A stretch of 64,000 nt of DNA from Rhodobium gokarnense. GTDB taxonomy: Bacteria; Pseudomonadota; Alphaproteobacteria; Rhizobiales; Rhodobiaceae. The translations under genes were made by a program, and so were the position numbers. This document shows positions 44,702 to 52,602 of this stretch, piece by piece. The stretch is from assembly GCF_025961475.1 (NCBI RefSeq), contig NZ_JAOQNS010000007.1, forward strand, positions 1 through 64,000, written 5' to 3'. How positions within the stretch are numbered: position 1 is the first letter of the stretch; every line of letters begins with the position of its first letter. The notes beneath the pieces were generated by a model that was given only the letters and a program-made list of their open reading frames with translations, did not search any database and had not been told where the DNA came from.

Positions 44702-46372
44702 ATGGCGATACCGAAAAAAAGCCGCGCGCAGCGACGGCGCGACGAGAAACTTGCGAAAACGCACAAGAAGGCCGACGCCAAGCAGATCGATGCCCTAATC
44801 AAAGCGCGGCTCAACGCGATCCAGCAGCTTCGGCGGGCCGGGGAACTCACTGCCGCGTTGCAGGCCTGCCAACAACTTCACTCCGCACACCCCAACTGCC
44901 TCGACGTCACCTTTGCCCTCGGCACGGTGCACCTCGATATGGAGCAGTTTGACCAGGCCCACGGCTTGATAAAGCGGGCGGTCGACCAGGCACCCGAGCG
45001 GGGAGGGTTCTGGTTGGGTTTTGGGCTCTGTCTCCTCGCGATGGACCAGAGCGAGGCAGCACGGGCCGCGGCAAAGAAGGCGGTGGAGCGACTGCCGGAA
45101 AACCTGGTGGCGCTCGATCTGCTTGGGACCACCTGTCGCGACTGCGACGACGGGGACGCTGCATTGCAGGTCTTTGAGAGGATTCTCTCCCTCAGCCCCT
45201 CAGATGCCAAGGCAATGTATGGCAAGGCAAGGACCTTGCTGGTCCTCGGCAGGATCGAGGAGGCGGAAGCCTGGTTTCTCAAGGCACTGGAACAGGCCCC
45301 TGATTATTTCAACTGTTACCAGTTCTTGATCCAGATAAAATCCGATAAGCTCGACGTCGATTCTCTAAAAGAAGTTGTCGAGAATTATTTATCCAATGCG
45401 TCGTTCGATGAAAAAAATGTCTCTACTGCATACTATGCGCTTGGAGGAGTCGAAGATAGGGAAAAAAATTTCGACAAGGCGTTTGAATACTACATCCTAG
45501 CGAACGAAAGTCGCTCCAGGAGAAGGCCGTTCGACAAGGATCAGTTTCGTCGCGATATCGACGACCTGATCGCGTCCTTCACGGGGGACGTCGTAGCGTC
45601 GCTTTCGGAAGTCGGATGCGATAGCCGAACGCCGGTTTTCGTCGTCGGCCTGCCCCGGTCAGGCACGACCCTGACGGAGCAGATCCTGTCGAGCCATTCC
45701 AAGGTGCACGGTGCCGGAGAGTTGCGCAGAATTCCGATCATCGTCAATGCCATGAACGCGTTGGAGCTGCCGGGTATTGCCTATCCGAGGGATGTCGAAC
45801 GCATTGTCCGCAGCACGCTCAGGAACCACGGCGAACAATACCTGAAGATTGCCCGGAAACGTGCGCCGGAGGGTGCCGAGCGGGTGGTCGACAAGATGCC
45901 GAGCAACATCCTGCATCTTGGCCTGATCGGCGCGATGTTCCCGAATGCGACGCTGATCCACTGCATGCGCGACCCGATGGACACGGCCGTCTCCTGCTTC
46001 ATGCAGAATTTCAAGGAAACCCTAAGCTTCACCACCGATCTCGGCGCGCTTGGCCTCTATTACCGGGAGACGATGCGCCTGATGGAGCACTGGAAGGCGA
46101 TCTTCCCGGGCCGCATCCTGGAGGTCCAGTACGAAGAGACCATCGCCGATCCGGAAGCCATGAGCCGCAAGCTCATCGCCCATGCCGGGCTGGAATGGGA
46201 GGATCAGTGCCTGGAGTTCCACAAGACGGACAGGTCGGTCCAGACCGCGAGCCAGTGGCAGGTGCGCCAGCCGATCTACAAGACGTCGGTGGAGAAATGG
46301 CGGCGCTACGAGAAGCACCTGGGCCCGCTGATCGCGGCGCTCAACGGCGAGGAGCCCGAGGCGGTGTCCTGA
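44702..46372 (+). CDS. TPR-sulfotransferase, candidate flagellin-modifying enzyme
   Basis: A 556-residue cytoplasmic protein. A basic N-terminus (PKKSRAQRRRDEK) is followed by about six TPR-like helix pairs (about 25-275) and a PAPS-dependent sulfotransferase domain. The 5'-phosphosulfate loop is GLPRSGTT (316-323) and the 3'-phosphate site is RDPMDTAVS (423-431). It sits directly beside three flagellin genes and before flaG. In Caulobacter the flagellin glycosyltransferase FlmG uses TPRs to dock flagellin, so by analogy this may sulfate flagellin or a flagellin glycan. That role is inference; TPR-sulfotransferases also occur in other contexts. ATG 44702 is used; ATG 44657 is in frame without a ribosome site. 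Confidence 0.85.
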   Translation: MAIPKKSRAQRRRDEKLAKTHKKADAKQIDALIKARLNAIQQLRRAGELTAALQACQQLHSAHPNCLDVTFALGTVHLDMEQFDQAHGLIKRAVDQAPERGGFWLGFGLCLLAMDQSEAARAAAKKAVERLPENLVALDLLGTTCRDCDDGDAALQVFERILSLSPSDAKAMYGKARTLLVLGRIEEAEAWFLKALEQAPDYFNCYQFLIQIKSDKLDVDSLKEVVENYLSNASFDEKNVSTAYYALGGVEDREKNFDKAFEYYILANESRSRRRPFDKDQFRRDIDDLIASFTGDVVASLSEVGCDSRTPVFVVGLPRSGTTLTEQILSSHSKVHGAGELRRIPIIVNAMNALELPGIAYPRDVERIVRSTLRNHGEQYLKIARKRAPEGAERVVDKMPSNILHLGLIGAMFPNATLIHCMRDPMDTAVSCFMQNFKETLSFTTDLGALGLYYRETMRLMEHWKAIFPGRILEVQYEETIADPEAMSRKLIAHAGLEWEDQCLEFHKTDRSVQTASQWQVRQPIYKTSVEKWRRYEKHLGPLIAALNGEEPEAVS

Positions 46373-46438
46373 CCGGGTCGGGCGGCAAATCCTGATACAA
46401 ATGTCGCGGCGCGGCGGGCGTGTGGCTCGCCGCGGCCA

Positions 46439-46876
46439 TCATGCGGTCTTCAGGTCGAAGGTTTCCGGATGCGCGTGCTGCGCGGCGTCCTGATAGAGCT
46501 TGCGCAGGCGCAGGATGCTCTCCTCCGGGATCTGGCTGACGACCTCACCGGTCTCCGCGTTGATCGTGCGGAACACCATGGCGTCGTTTTCCCGGTCCTG
46601 ATAGGCCTTGCGCACGGTTTCCTGCTTGGGAACCACGTCCTGGGTGCGGTTCTCATCGGGCGCAGGAGGTTCGGGGGCCACAGAGGCCGCGGGCTCCTGG
46701 CGGGCCGGCCGCTCGGTGGCGTGCTCGGTGGCCTTGCTTGCTTCCTGTTTGCCGGTCGGCTCGACGGTCTGTTCCGTCGGCAGGTCGGTCTTCTGCTCCG
46801 CAACGTGCGTGTCGTTCCTGCGCAGGACGGTAAAGTCGGCCGTCGGCGCGGGCGGTTTCGTTACTCCATACTCCAT
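46439..46876 (-). CDS. flaG: FlaG-like flagellar protein
   Basis: A 145-residue protein. The N-terminal 95 residues are disordered, rich in Pro, Glu and Thr. The C-terminal 45 (RENDAMVFRTINAETGEVVS, then QIPEESILRLRKLY) match the FlaG domain, whose members affect filament length. ATG 46876 has GGAGAGA upstream. It is convergent with the TPR-sulfotransferase. Confidence 0.75.
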   Translation of the reverse strand: MEYGVTKPPAPTADFTVLRRNDTHVAEQKTDLPTEQTVEPTGKQEASKATEHATERPARQEPAASVAPEPPAPDENRTQDVVPKQETVRKAYQDRENDAMVFRTINAETGEVVSQIPEESILRLRKLYQDAAQHAHPETFDLKTA

Positions 46877-47184
46877 CGGTTCTCTCCGTGAACGAGGGGC
46901 ATGTATTCGTTGTATGTACAGCGAATGCAGCTCGTTTACGGTGCCGATTGTAGGGGGTCGGAATAAAGGCCGGTTTAAGAGTCTCGTTACAATTGGCGCA
47001 AAACCGGTCACCTAACGGCGAATCCGATCAATTCTTGAATCCTGGTTAATTTTCGCAAGCGCGGCGAAAGAAAAGTGTGCAAAACCCGGAAATTGGCCGT
47101 TTTTCGGCGGTCGGCCGGGCTGACTGGCCCGTTGTCCCCGGGGCTTTCCGGGGCATTCGAAGGTTAATTCGGCAAATTGGCGCG
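46877..47184. other. Intergenic region between flaG and the flgI-flgN operon end
   Basis: This 308-bp stretch must hold the flaG promoter (minus strand) and the 3' end of the flgI-flgJ-flgN transcript. CCCCGGGGCTTTCCGGGGC near 47133-47152 is a short GC hairpin that could end the latter. I see no sigma-54 element or CGGCAA-N3-TTGCCG palindrome for flaG. Confidence 0.4.
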
Positions 47185-47682
47185 TTAAAGATTGCAGTCG
47201 ACCGCGATGCCGCGCTCGCCGATGATCTTGTCCTTGGACATGGTGCCCGAGCGGCCGTAGGTCGTCGTCGCCGGACCGGCGCTGGTCTTCCTGGCGACGT
47301 TCTTGATGATGTCCTGGGAGACCTCGCGGGCGGTCGCCAAAACGGCCAGGTTGATCTGCAGGAGCGAGCGGAATTCCTCGTGGCGCGCCTTCAGCGCGGC
47401 GATCGAGGCCGGGGCGAGGCGGCTCAGCGCCAGGGCGTTGCGCTTGAACTGCTCGATATCGGCGACATAGACCTTGGCCAGCTCCGACTTGTTGGGCTGG
47501 ATGTCGGAGGCTTCGATCAGCTTGCCGGCACGCACGAGCTTGGTTTCCGTATCGATGGCGGAGAGCAGCTCGTCCATGGTGGCGTTGAGCCGGCCGCACA
47601 GCTCTTCGGCGGCCTCGGCCGAGCCGATCAGCGGTTCCTCACCGGACTGGATGGCGACGGGATTGAACAACGGGGGTGTCAC
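47185..47682 (-). CDS. FlgN-like flagellar chaperone
   Basis: A 165-residue, mostly helical protein in the place where alphaproteobacteria carry an FlgN-like gene, after flgI and the flgJ N-domain gene. The helical core (AEELCGRLNATMDELLSAID to RSLLQINLAVLATAREVSQD) matches the FlgN fold, whose members chaperone FlgK and FlgL. The C-terminal TYGRSGTM is typical of this group. It overlaps flgJ by 4 bp. Confidence 0.7.
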   Translation of the reverse strand: MTPPLFNPVAIQSGEEPLIGSAEAAEELCGRLNATMDELLSAIDTETKLVRAGKLIEASDIQPNKSELAKVYVADIEQFKRNALALSRLAPASIAALKARHEEFRSLLQINLAVLATAREVSQDIIKNVARKTSAGPATTTYGRSGTMSKDKIIGERGIAVDCNL

Positions 47683-48014
47683 CGGGACGCTCCTTGCTGG
47701 ATCTCGATCAACTGACTGTAGATGGCATCGGCGAGGCCGACGCCGCCCGTGGCGGCGATCTGCTTGGCGACTTCTTCGTTTTCCAGGCCGCGCCAGGTTT
47801 CTTCGGCATTGCCGCCGCCGAACGGGGCCTCGGCCTCCAGCCCGGCGGACATGGAATTCAGCATTGTGGCGATGAAAACGGACTCGAACTCCTCCGCCGC
47901 CTTGCGGGCCGGGTCGGCCTTGCCGCCGGTCGGCTGGGGCAGGTGCGGCCGCGCCGCGGCCGTGGTCGAGGTCAGGCCGCCGAGGCTGTCGGCGGAGAAT
48001 GCGTCGAGTGCCAT
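47679..48014 (-). CDS. flgJ: Rod-binding protein, FlgJ N-terminal domain only
   Basis: A 111-residue protein with the rod-binding core of FlgJ (RKAAEEFESVFIATMLNSMS), and without the muramidase domain found in enterics. This is normal for alphaproteobacteria. It acts in the periplasm as a scaffold for rod assembly. ATG 48014 overlaps the flgI stop, and GAGG at the end of flgI is its ribosome site, so translation is coupled. Confidence 0.9.
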   Translation of the reverse strand: MALDAFSADSLGGLTSTTAAARPHLPQPTGGKADPARKAAEEFESVFIATMLNSMSAGLEAEAPFGGGNAEETWRGLENEEVAKQIAATGGVGLADAIYSQLIEIQQGASR

Positions 48015-49129
48015 CACATCACCTCGATTTCTGCCTGGAGGGCGCCGGAGGCCTTGATCGCCTGCAGGATAGCGATGAGGTCGCGCGGGCCGATGCCGAG
48101 GGCGTTGAGGCCGTCGACCACTTCCTTCAGGGTGACGCCGCTGCGCATCAGGGCGACCTTCTTGCCCTTGTCGTCCTCGACCTCAAGTGCGGTGCGGGGC
48201 ACGATCACCGTGGCGCCGAGGGTCGCCGGGTTCGGCTGGCTGACCTGCGGGGTCTCTGAAATCATCACCGTCAGGTTGCCCTGGGCGACCGCGACGGTGG
48301 AGACGCGCACGCCCTGGCCCATGACGATGATGCCGGACTGCTCGTCGATGACCACCTTGGCCGGCATGTCGGGCTCCACGAAGAGCTGCTCGATGTCGGT
48401 GAGAAGATCGACGACGTTGCCGTCGAACTGCTTCGGCACGGTGACGCGCACGGTCGCAAGGTCCGCGGGGATCGCCACCGGCTGGCCGATCAGCTCGTTG
48501 ATGGCAAGCGCGACGCGGCGGGCGGTGGTGAAATCGGGATTGCGCAGGGCGAGCCGCACGGTGGAGAGCGAGGCGAGGCGGAAGTCGATCTCGCGCTCGA
48601 CCACCGCGCCGTTGGCGATGCGGCCCGACGTCGGCACGCCGCGGGTGATCTTGGCGGCATCGCCCTCGGCCGAAAAGCCGCCGATGGCGACGGGCCCTTG
48701 TGCGATCGCATAGACCTCGCCGTCGGCGCCGAGGAGCGGGGTGACCAGAAGCGTGCCGCCCTGCAGGCTGTCGGCATCGCCGAGCGCGCTGACGGAGACG
48801 TCGATGCGGGTGCCCTGGGTGGTGAAGGGCGGCAGGTTGGCGGTGACCATGACGGCGGCGACGTTGTCGGTGCGCAGGTTGACGCCGCGCACGTTGACTC
48901 CGAGGCGCTCCAGCATGGCCTGCAGACTTTGCCGGGTGAAGGGGGCGTTGTTGAGCGAATCGCCCGTGCCCTGCAGGCCTACGACGAGGCCATAGCCGAT
49001 GAGTTGGTTGTCGCGGACGCCCTCGATGTCGGCGATGTCCTTGATTCGCGAGGCGGAATGCGCCGCTGCGGTGGCCGCCACGAGGACGAGGGCGGCAGCA
49101 AGACAGCGAAGGAGGCGCATGGCGGACAT
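48014..49129 (-). CDS. flgI: Flagellar P-ring protein FlgI
   Basis: A 371-residue periplasmic protein with a signal peptide (LLRCLAAALVLVAATAAAHS). The family core is ASRIKDIADIEGVRDNQLIG with GYGLVVGLQGTGD, and the C-terminus is GIGPRDLIAILQAIKASGAL. FlgI forms the ring in the peptidoglycan layer. It heads the flgI-flgJ-flgN operon. ATG 49129 is chosen; ATG 49120 is possible. It is divergent from fliX, the arrangement known from Caulobacter. Confidence 0.95.
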   Translation of the reverse strand: MSAMRLLRCLAAALVLVAATAAAHSASRIKDIADIEGVRDNQLIGYGLVVGLQGTGDSLNNAPFTRQSLQAMLERLGVNVRGVNLRTDNVAAVMVTANLPPFTTQGTRIDVSVSALGDADSLQGGTLLVTPLLGADGEVYAIAQGPVAIGGFSAEGDAAKITRGVPTSGRIANGAVVEREIDFRLASLSTVRLALRNPDFTTARRVALAINELIGQPVAIPADLATVRVTVPKQFDGNVVDLLTDIEQLFVEPDMPAKVVIDEQSGIIVMGQGVRVSTVAVAQGNLTVMISETPQVSQPNPATLGATVIVPRTALEVEDDKGKKVALMRSGVTLKEVVDGLNALGIGPRDLIAILQAIKASGALQAEIEVM

Positions 49130-49169
49130 GGAACTACCCGGGTTGAACAAGGACGTCGGCAAAAGCCGT

Positions 49170-49185
49170 TGCGAAATGCATGCCA
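49170..49185 (-). promoter_or_regulatory. Sigma-54-like promoter of flgI
   Basis: On the minus strand TGGCATGCATTTCGCA matches -24/-12 with GG and GC 10 bp apart; the -12 is TCGC instead of TTGC. The start point would be about 30 nt before flgI. The upstream palindrome lies 104 bp further, matching the flgE geometry. Confidence 0.6.
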
Positions 49186-49281
49186 GATTGATGGCCGTTG
49201 CGGCGGTCTCGTAACCTCTTGGAAATGCGCCAAAATCGACTGAGCGCGACCTGTGGTGGCAGGCGGTCACGGGTTGCCGCC

Positions 49282-49296
49282 CGGCAACAATTGCCG
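49282..49296. promoter_or_regulatory. Flagellar upstream palindrome CGGCAA-N3-TTGCCG (flgI|fliX)
   Basis: CGGCAACAATTGCCG, preceded by another TTGCC half site at 49274. It is shared with the flgE and flgF|fliL regions. Confidence 0.7.
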
Positions 49297-49301
49297 ACCC
49301 G

Positions 49302-49316
49302 TTAACGCTTCGTTTA
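49302..49316 (+). promoter_or_regulatory. CtrA-like box upstream of fliX
   Basis: TTAACGCTTCGTTTA fits TTAA-N7-TTAA with one mismatch in the second half site. It lies 53 bp before fliX, at a distance suited to a CtrA-activated early flagellar gene. Confidence 0.4.
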
Positions 49317-49369
49317 CCGTTCGGGAAAATTCTGTCACCAGACGCAATCGGGGCTCTAGATTCGACGCC

Positions 49370-49795
49370 ATGTATGTCAACGGACCCGGACGGACCAATC
49401 AGGTAAAGACCGCCAAGGGCGGCGGCGGGCGCCGCGCGTCCGGCGGCGGCTTTTCGCTGTCGTCGTCCAGCGGTACGCCGCAGGCGCCGTCAACGGCGGC
49501 CGGGCAGTCGATCCAGGGCATCGAGGCGATTCTGGCGCTGCAGGGGGTGGAGGATCCGACCGCGGAGCGCAAGCGCGCCGTCAGCCACTCCCACGCCATG
49601 CTCGACACGCTGGAAGAGCTGAAAATCGCGCTCTTTTCCGGCGATATCAGCGATGCCCAGCTCGACCGGCTGAGCCACATGGTGGAGCGGCGGATTACAA
49701 CCGATGATCCCGATCTGAACGGGGTGCTCGGCGAAATCGAGCTTCGGGTGCGCGTCGAACTAGCCAAGCGCAATCGCTTTCCGGCCGGGGCGTGA
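49370..49795 (+). CDS. fliX: Flagellar assembly regulator FliX
   Basis: A 141-residue protein. The N-terminal 45 residues are Gly/Ser-rich. The C-terminal domain (SIQGIEAILALQGVEDPTAE, HAMLDTLEELKIALFSGDIS, IELRVRVELAKRN) matches FliX. In Caulobacter FliX couples assembly of the early flagellar structure to the sigma-54 activator FlbD. Its presence implies an FlbD elsewhere in the genome. It is divergent from flgI. Confidence 0.9.
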   Translation: MYVNGPGRTNQVKTAKGGGGRRASGGGFSLSSSSGTPQAPSTAAGQSIQGIEAILALQGVEDPTAERKRAVSHSHAMLDTLEELKIALFSGDISDAQLDRLSHMVERRITTDDPDLNGVLGEIELRVRVELAKRNRFPAGA

Positions 49796-49987
49796 CCGCA
49801 CTCCGGTCAGCGCGAAGGCCCAGCAAACAGTTCTCCGGCGAAGCTGATTTCCCAAGTCATCACGGCAGGTTAGCTGATCCGTGCATGCTCCTGAAATGCC
49901 GGATGAAATTTCTCGTGAGGTTGATTGTATCCGCGTCCGGCCGCCGTTATATTCCGCGCGGCTGGTAGCCGCTCGTTGAGAGGTTGT

Positions 49988-50404
49988 ATGGTGGAGACTA
50001 GTGTTAAGACCTACCGTCCTTCGGACGACGAGCCGTTCATGAACGAACGGCAACGTGAATACTTCAAGGCAAAACTCCTTGCCTGGAAGGAAGACATCCT
50101 CCGGGAAAGCAAGGAAACGCTCGCCAATCTTCAGGAAGAAAACCAGAACCATCCCGATCTTGCGGACCGTGCCTCGTCGGAAACCGACAGGGCGATCGAA
50201 CTGAGGGCCCGCGACCGGCAGCGCAAACTGATCGCAAAGATCGACGCGGCGCTCGGGCGGATCGAGGACGGCACCTACGGCTATTGCGAAGACACAGGGG
50301 AACCGATTTCGCTGAAGCGTCTCGACGCGCGACCGATCGCAACGCTGTCGATCGAAGCCCAGGAGCGCCACGAGCGGCGCGAACGGGTCTATCGGGACGA
50401 TTGA
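49988..50404 (+). CDS. dksA: DksA-like RNA polymerase regulator with incomplete zinc finger
   Basis: A 138-residue DksA/TraR protein. The coiled coil carries DLADRASSETDRAIELRARD, whose acidic tip residues reach the polymerase secondary channel. The zinc-finger region YGYCEDTGEPISLKRLDARP keeps only one of the four cysteines, as in many alphaproteobacterial DksA proteins. It works with ppGpp in the stringent response. ATG 49988 is preferred over an upstream start. It is followed by a strong terminator. Confidence 0.93.
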   Translation: MVETSVKTYRPSDDEPFMNERQREYFKAKLLAWKEDILRESKETLANLQEENQNHPDLADRASSETDRAIELRARDRQRKLIAKIDAALGRIEDGTYGYCEDTGEPISLKRLDARPIATLSIEAQERHERRERVYRDD

Positions 50405-50430
50405 GCACACCCATCGTGACATGCGATGCC

Positions 50431-50462
50431 AAGAAAAAGGCGCCTTCGCGGCGCCTTTTTTG
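50431..50462. terminator. Terminator after dksA
   Basis: AAAGGCGCC-TTCGC-GGCGCCTTT, a 9-bp stem flanked by an A-run and a run of T. It is 27 bp past the dksA stop. Confidence 0.9.
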
Positions 50463-50499
50463 TATCCGGCCGGTGGCGGCGGGCGCTTATAGTCGACGA

Positions 50500-51564
50500 A
50501 TGGCCGCCGGACCTTTCTTCCTCAACGGTTTTTCTCTTCGGCTTGCCGCTCTGGCAGGGGGCTTTTTTGCGGTGCTGTCGGGTGCGGCTGACGCGGACCC
50601 CGGCCCGGGTGATGCGGCCTTCGGGCTGCCGCCGCTTGCGGTAGAATCGGCAGCCACCGAAGGGCAGGTCGCGCTCGGCAAGAAACTCTTTTTCGACGCG
50701 CGGCTATCGGAAGGCAGGCAAATGGCATGCGCCACGTGCCATGTGCCCGCCGAAGGTTTTTCTCAGACCGACCGGGCGCGGCCCGACGGCAATGACGGGC
50801 GGCCGTTGCGGCGCAATGCGCCGACGCTGCTGAACGTTGCCTGGCATGGCCCGTTCTTCCATGACGGTCGGTCGGCAACGCTGGAGGCCCAGGCGCTGGT
50901 GCCGATGACCGAGCCGCGCGAGTTCGGGGCGCCGTCGCTCGATGCGGTCGTTGCCAGAGTTTCAGGCCTTGAGGACTATCGGGGCCGGTTCGAGGCGGCG
51001 TTCGGGAGGTCCGTTTCGGCCGAAACGCTCGGCGCGGCGCTCGCCGCCTATGAGCGCTCGCTCGTCGCCGCCGACAGTCCGTTCGACCGCTGGTTCTTCG
51101 GCAAGGACGAGGATGCGCTGCCGCCGGCGGCAGTGCGCGGGTTCCGGCTCTTTCGCGGCAAGGCGGAGTGCGCCGCCTGCCACCGCATCGGCGCGACCTC
51201 GGCGCCATTCACCGATGGCAAGTTCCACGACACCGGCATTGCCTGGCGCAACGCGCAAAAGGCGGTGCCGGACGAGATCGATCGCGGCCGGGAGGAGGCG
51301 ACGGGGCGGGCCTTCGATCGCTACCGGATCAAGACCCCGTCCTTGCGCAACGTCGCGCTGATGGCGCCCTACATGCATGACGGCTCGGTGAAAACGCTAG
51401 GCGAGGCGGTGCGCTTCTACGCCGACGGCGGCGTGCCCCACAAAACCCTGTCGCCGCTGATCGGGCCCATCGATCTTTCTAACAAGGAGATCGCCGATCT
51501 CGTCGCGTTCCTTAAAAGCCTGACGTCGCCGCATGCAGCGGCCTTGGGCCGGGTGAAGCCCTGA
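50500..51564 (+). CDS. Di-haem cytochrome c peroxidase, MauG/CcpA family
   Basis: A 354-residue periplasmic protein with a signal peptide (about 1-32) and two haem c sites: CATCH (77-81) and CAACH (224-228). IKTPSLRNVALMAPYMHDGS gives a conserved haem-ligand region. The family reduces peroxide with electrons from cytochrome c, or modifies proteins (MauG). No methylamine genes are near, so a peroxidase role is more likely. It is unrelated to the flagellar genes on either side. Confidence 0.92.
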   Translation: MAAGPFFLNGFSLRLAALAGGFFAVLSGAADADPGPGDAAFGLPPLAVESAATEGQVALGKKLFFDARLSEGRQMACATCHVPAEGFSQTDRARPDGNDGRPLRRNAPTLLNVAWHGPFFHDGRSATLEAQALVPMTEPREFGAPSLDAVVARVSGLEDYRGRFEAAFGRSVSAETLGAALAAYERSLVAADSPFDRWFFGKDEDALPPAAVRGFRLFRGKAECAACHRIGATSAPFTDGKFHDTGIAWRNAQKAVPDEIDRGREEATGRAFDRYRIKTPSLRNVALMAPYMHDGSVKTLGEAVRFYADGGVPHKTLSPLIGPIDLSNKEIADLVAFLKSLTSPHAAALGRVKP

Positions 51565-51582
51565 CACTTGTCTTCTAAAAAT

Positions 51583-51762
51583 GGAGGCGCGGCTGATGGG
51601 GACGGGGCTGCCCACGGCCTTTCAGAAAAGGGGAGGCGCGGCCCCCTTGGGGGAGGGGCCGCCCAAGGTCTTCCAGGAAAGAGGAGGCGCGGCCCCTTGG
51701 GGGAGGGGCCGCCCAAGGTCTTCCAGGAAAGAGGAGGCGCGGCCCCTTGGGGGAGGGGCCGC
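51583..51762. repeat. Tandem 50-bp repeats, each with a strong hairpin
   Basis: A degenerate copy (51583-51631) is followed by two full units (51632-51682 and 51683-51732) and a partial third (from 51733). Each contains GCGGCCCCT-TGGGGG-AGGGGCCGC, a 9-bp stem. They lie between the convergent peroxidase and flgH genes, so they may end transcription in both directions, or represent a slipping repeat. Confidence 0.85.
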
Positions 51763-51858
51763 GCCGGCCGTTCGGCTTGGGGGAGCACGGTGAACGGCTT
51801 GGGGAGCTTTTTGAATTCCTCCGTTGTGGTTGGAACGGGCGGATCAGATCTGCCGTGA

Positions 51859-52602
51859 TCAGAACGGCATGACGATGTCGTAGACCTGCTGGCCGTAGCG
51901 CGGCTGCTGGACGTCGGTGATCTGGCCGCGGCCGCCATAGGCGATGCGCGCTTCGGCGATCTTGGAGGACTCGATGGTGTTGTCGGAAGCGATGTCCTCG
52001 GGCCGCACCACGCCGGCGACGACCAGTTCGCGAACCTCGAAATTGACCCGGACCTCCTGGCGGCCCTCGATCACCATGTTGCCGTTCGGCAGCAGTTGGG
52101 TGACGACGGCCGCGACGTTGGTCTCCAGTTCTTCCGACCGGTTCACCGAGCCCTCGCCCTTGTGGGACGATTCCGTGGTCATGTTGACGGCGGCCGAGGA
52201 GTCGACGCCCTTCGGCAGGAACACCTTGCTGAGCACCGAACCGACGACGCCGCCGGCGCCGAAATCCTCGCCGGCCGAGCGCGTGCGCTCGGTGGCGTTG
52301 TCGAACTCGGCCTTGTCGGTGATCGCGACCTTGACGGTCAGGATGTCGCCGACGTTCTGCGCCCGCTGGTCCTTGAAGAAGTTGCGGTTGCCCGAGCGCC
52401 ACAGCGAGTTGGAATTGTAGTGCACCGGGATCGGCTGCGGCATCGGCATCTGCACCGGCCGGTAGCCGGGCATCGCCTGGGGGTTCTCGATCGGCGAGAG
52501 CGCGGGCTCCTTGCCGACATTCTTCAGCTTGTCCGCGGTACCGCAGCCGCCGAGGCCGAGGGCGCCGACGAGCGCGACGAGAAGGAACGGCCGGATCGTC
52601 AT
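51859..52602 (-). CDS. flgH: Flagellar L-ring lipoprotein FlgH
   Basis: A 247-residue outer-membrane lipoprotein. The lipobox is LGLGGC with C20. The core LWRSGNRNFFKDQRAQNVGD and VGDILTVKVAITDKAEFDN is typical of FlgH, and the C-terminus QQPRYGQQVYDIVMPF is the strand that closes the ring. It overlaps flgA by 4 bp. Confidence 0.95.
   Translation of the reverse strand: MTIRPFLLVALVGALGLGGCGTADKLKNVGKEPALSPIENPQAMPGYRPVQMPMPQPIPVHYNSNSLWRSGNRNFFKDQRAQNVGDILTVKVAITDKAEFDNATERTRSAGEDFGAGGVVGSVLSKVFLPKGVDSSAAVNMTTESSHKGEGSVNRSEELETNVAAVVTQLLPNGNMVIEGRQEVRVNFEVRELVVAGVVRPEDIASDNTIESSKIAEARIAYGGRGQITDVQQPRYGQQVYDIVMPF

Noticed and set aside
49282-49296. The palindrome read directly as a sigma-54 promoter (CGGCAAC...TTGC)
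   Set aside because: GG and GC are only 8 bp apart, where 10 bp is required, so it is not a -24/-12 element.
51583-51762. The repeat array as a CRISPR
   Set aside because: Units are contiguous with no unique spacers, and no cas gene is in the window.
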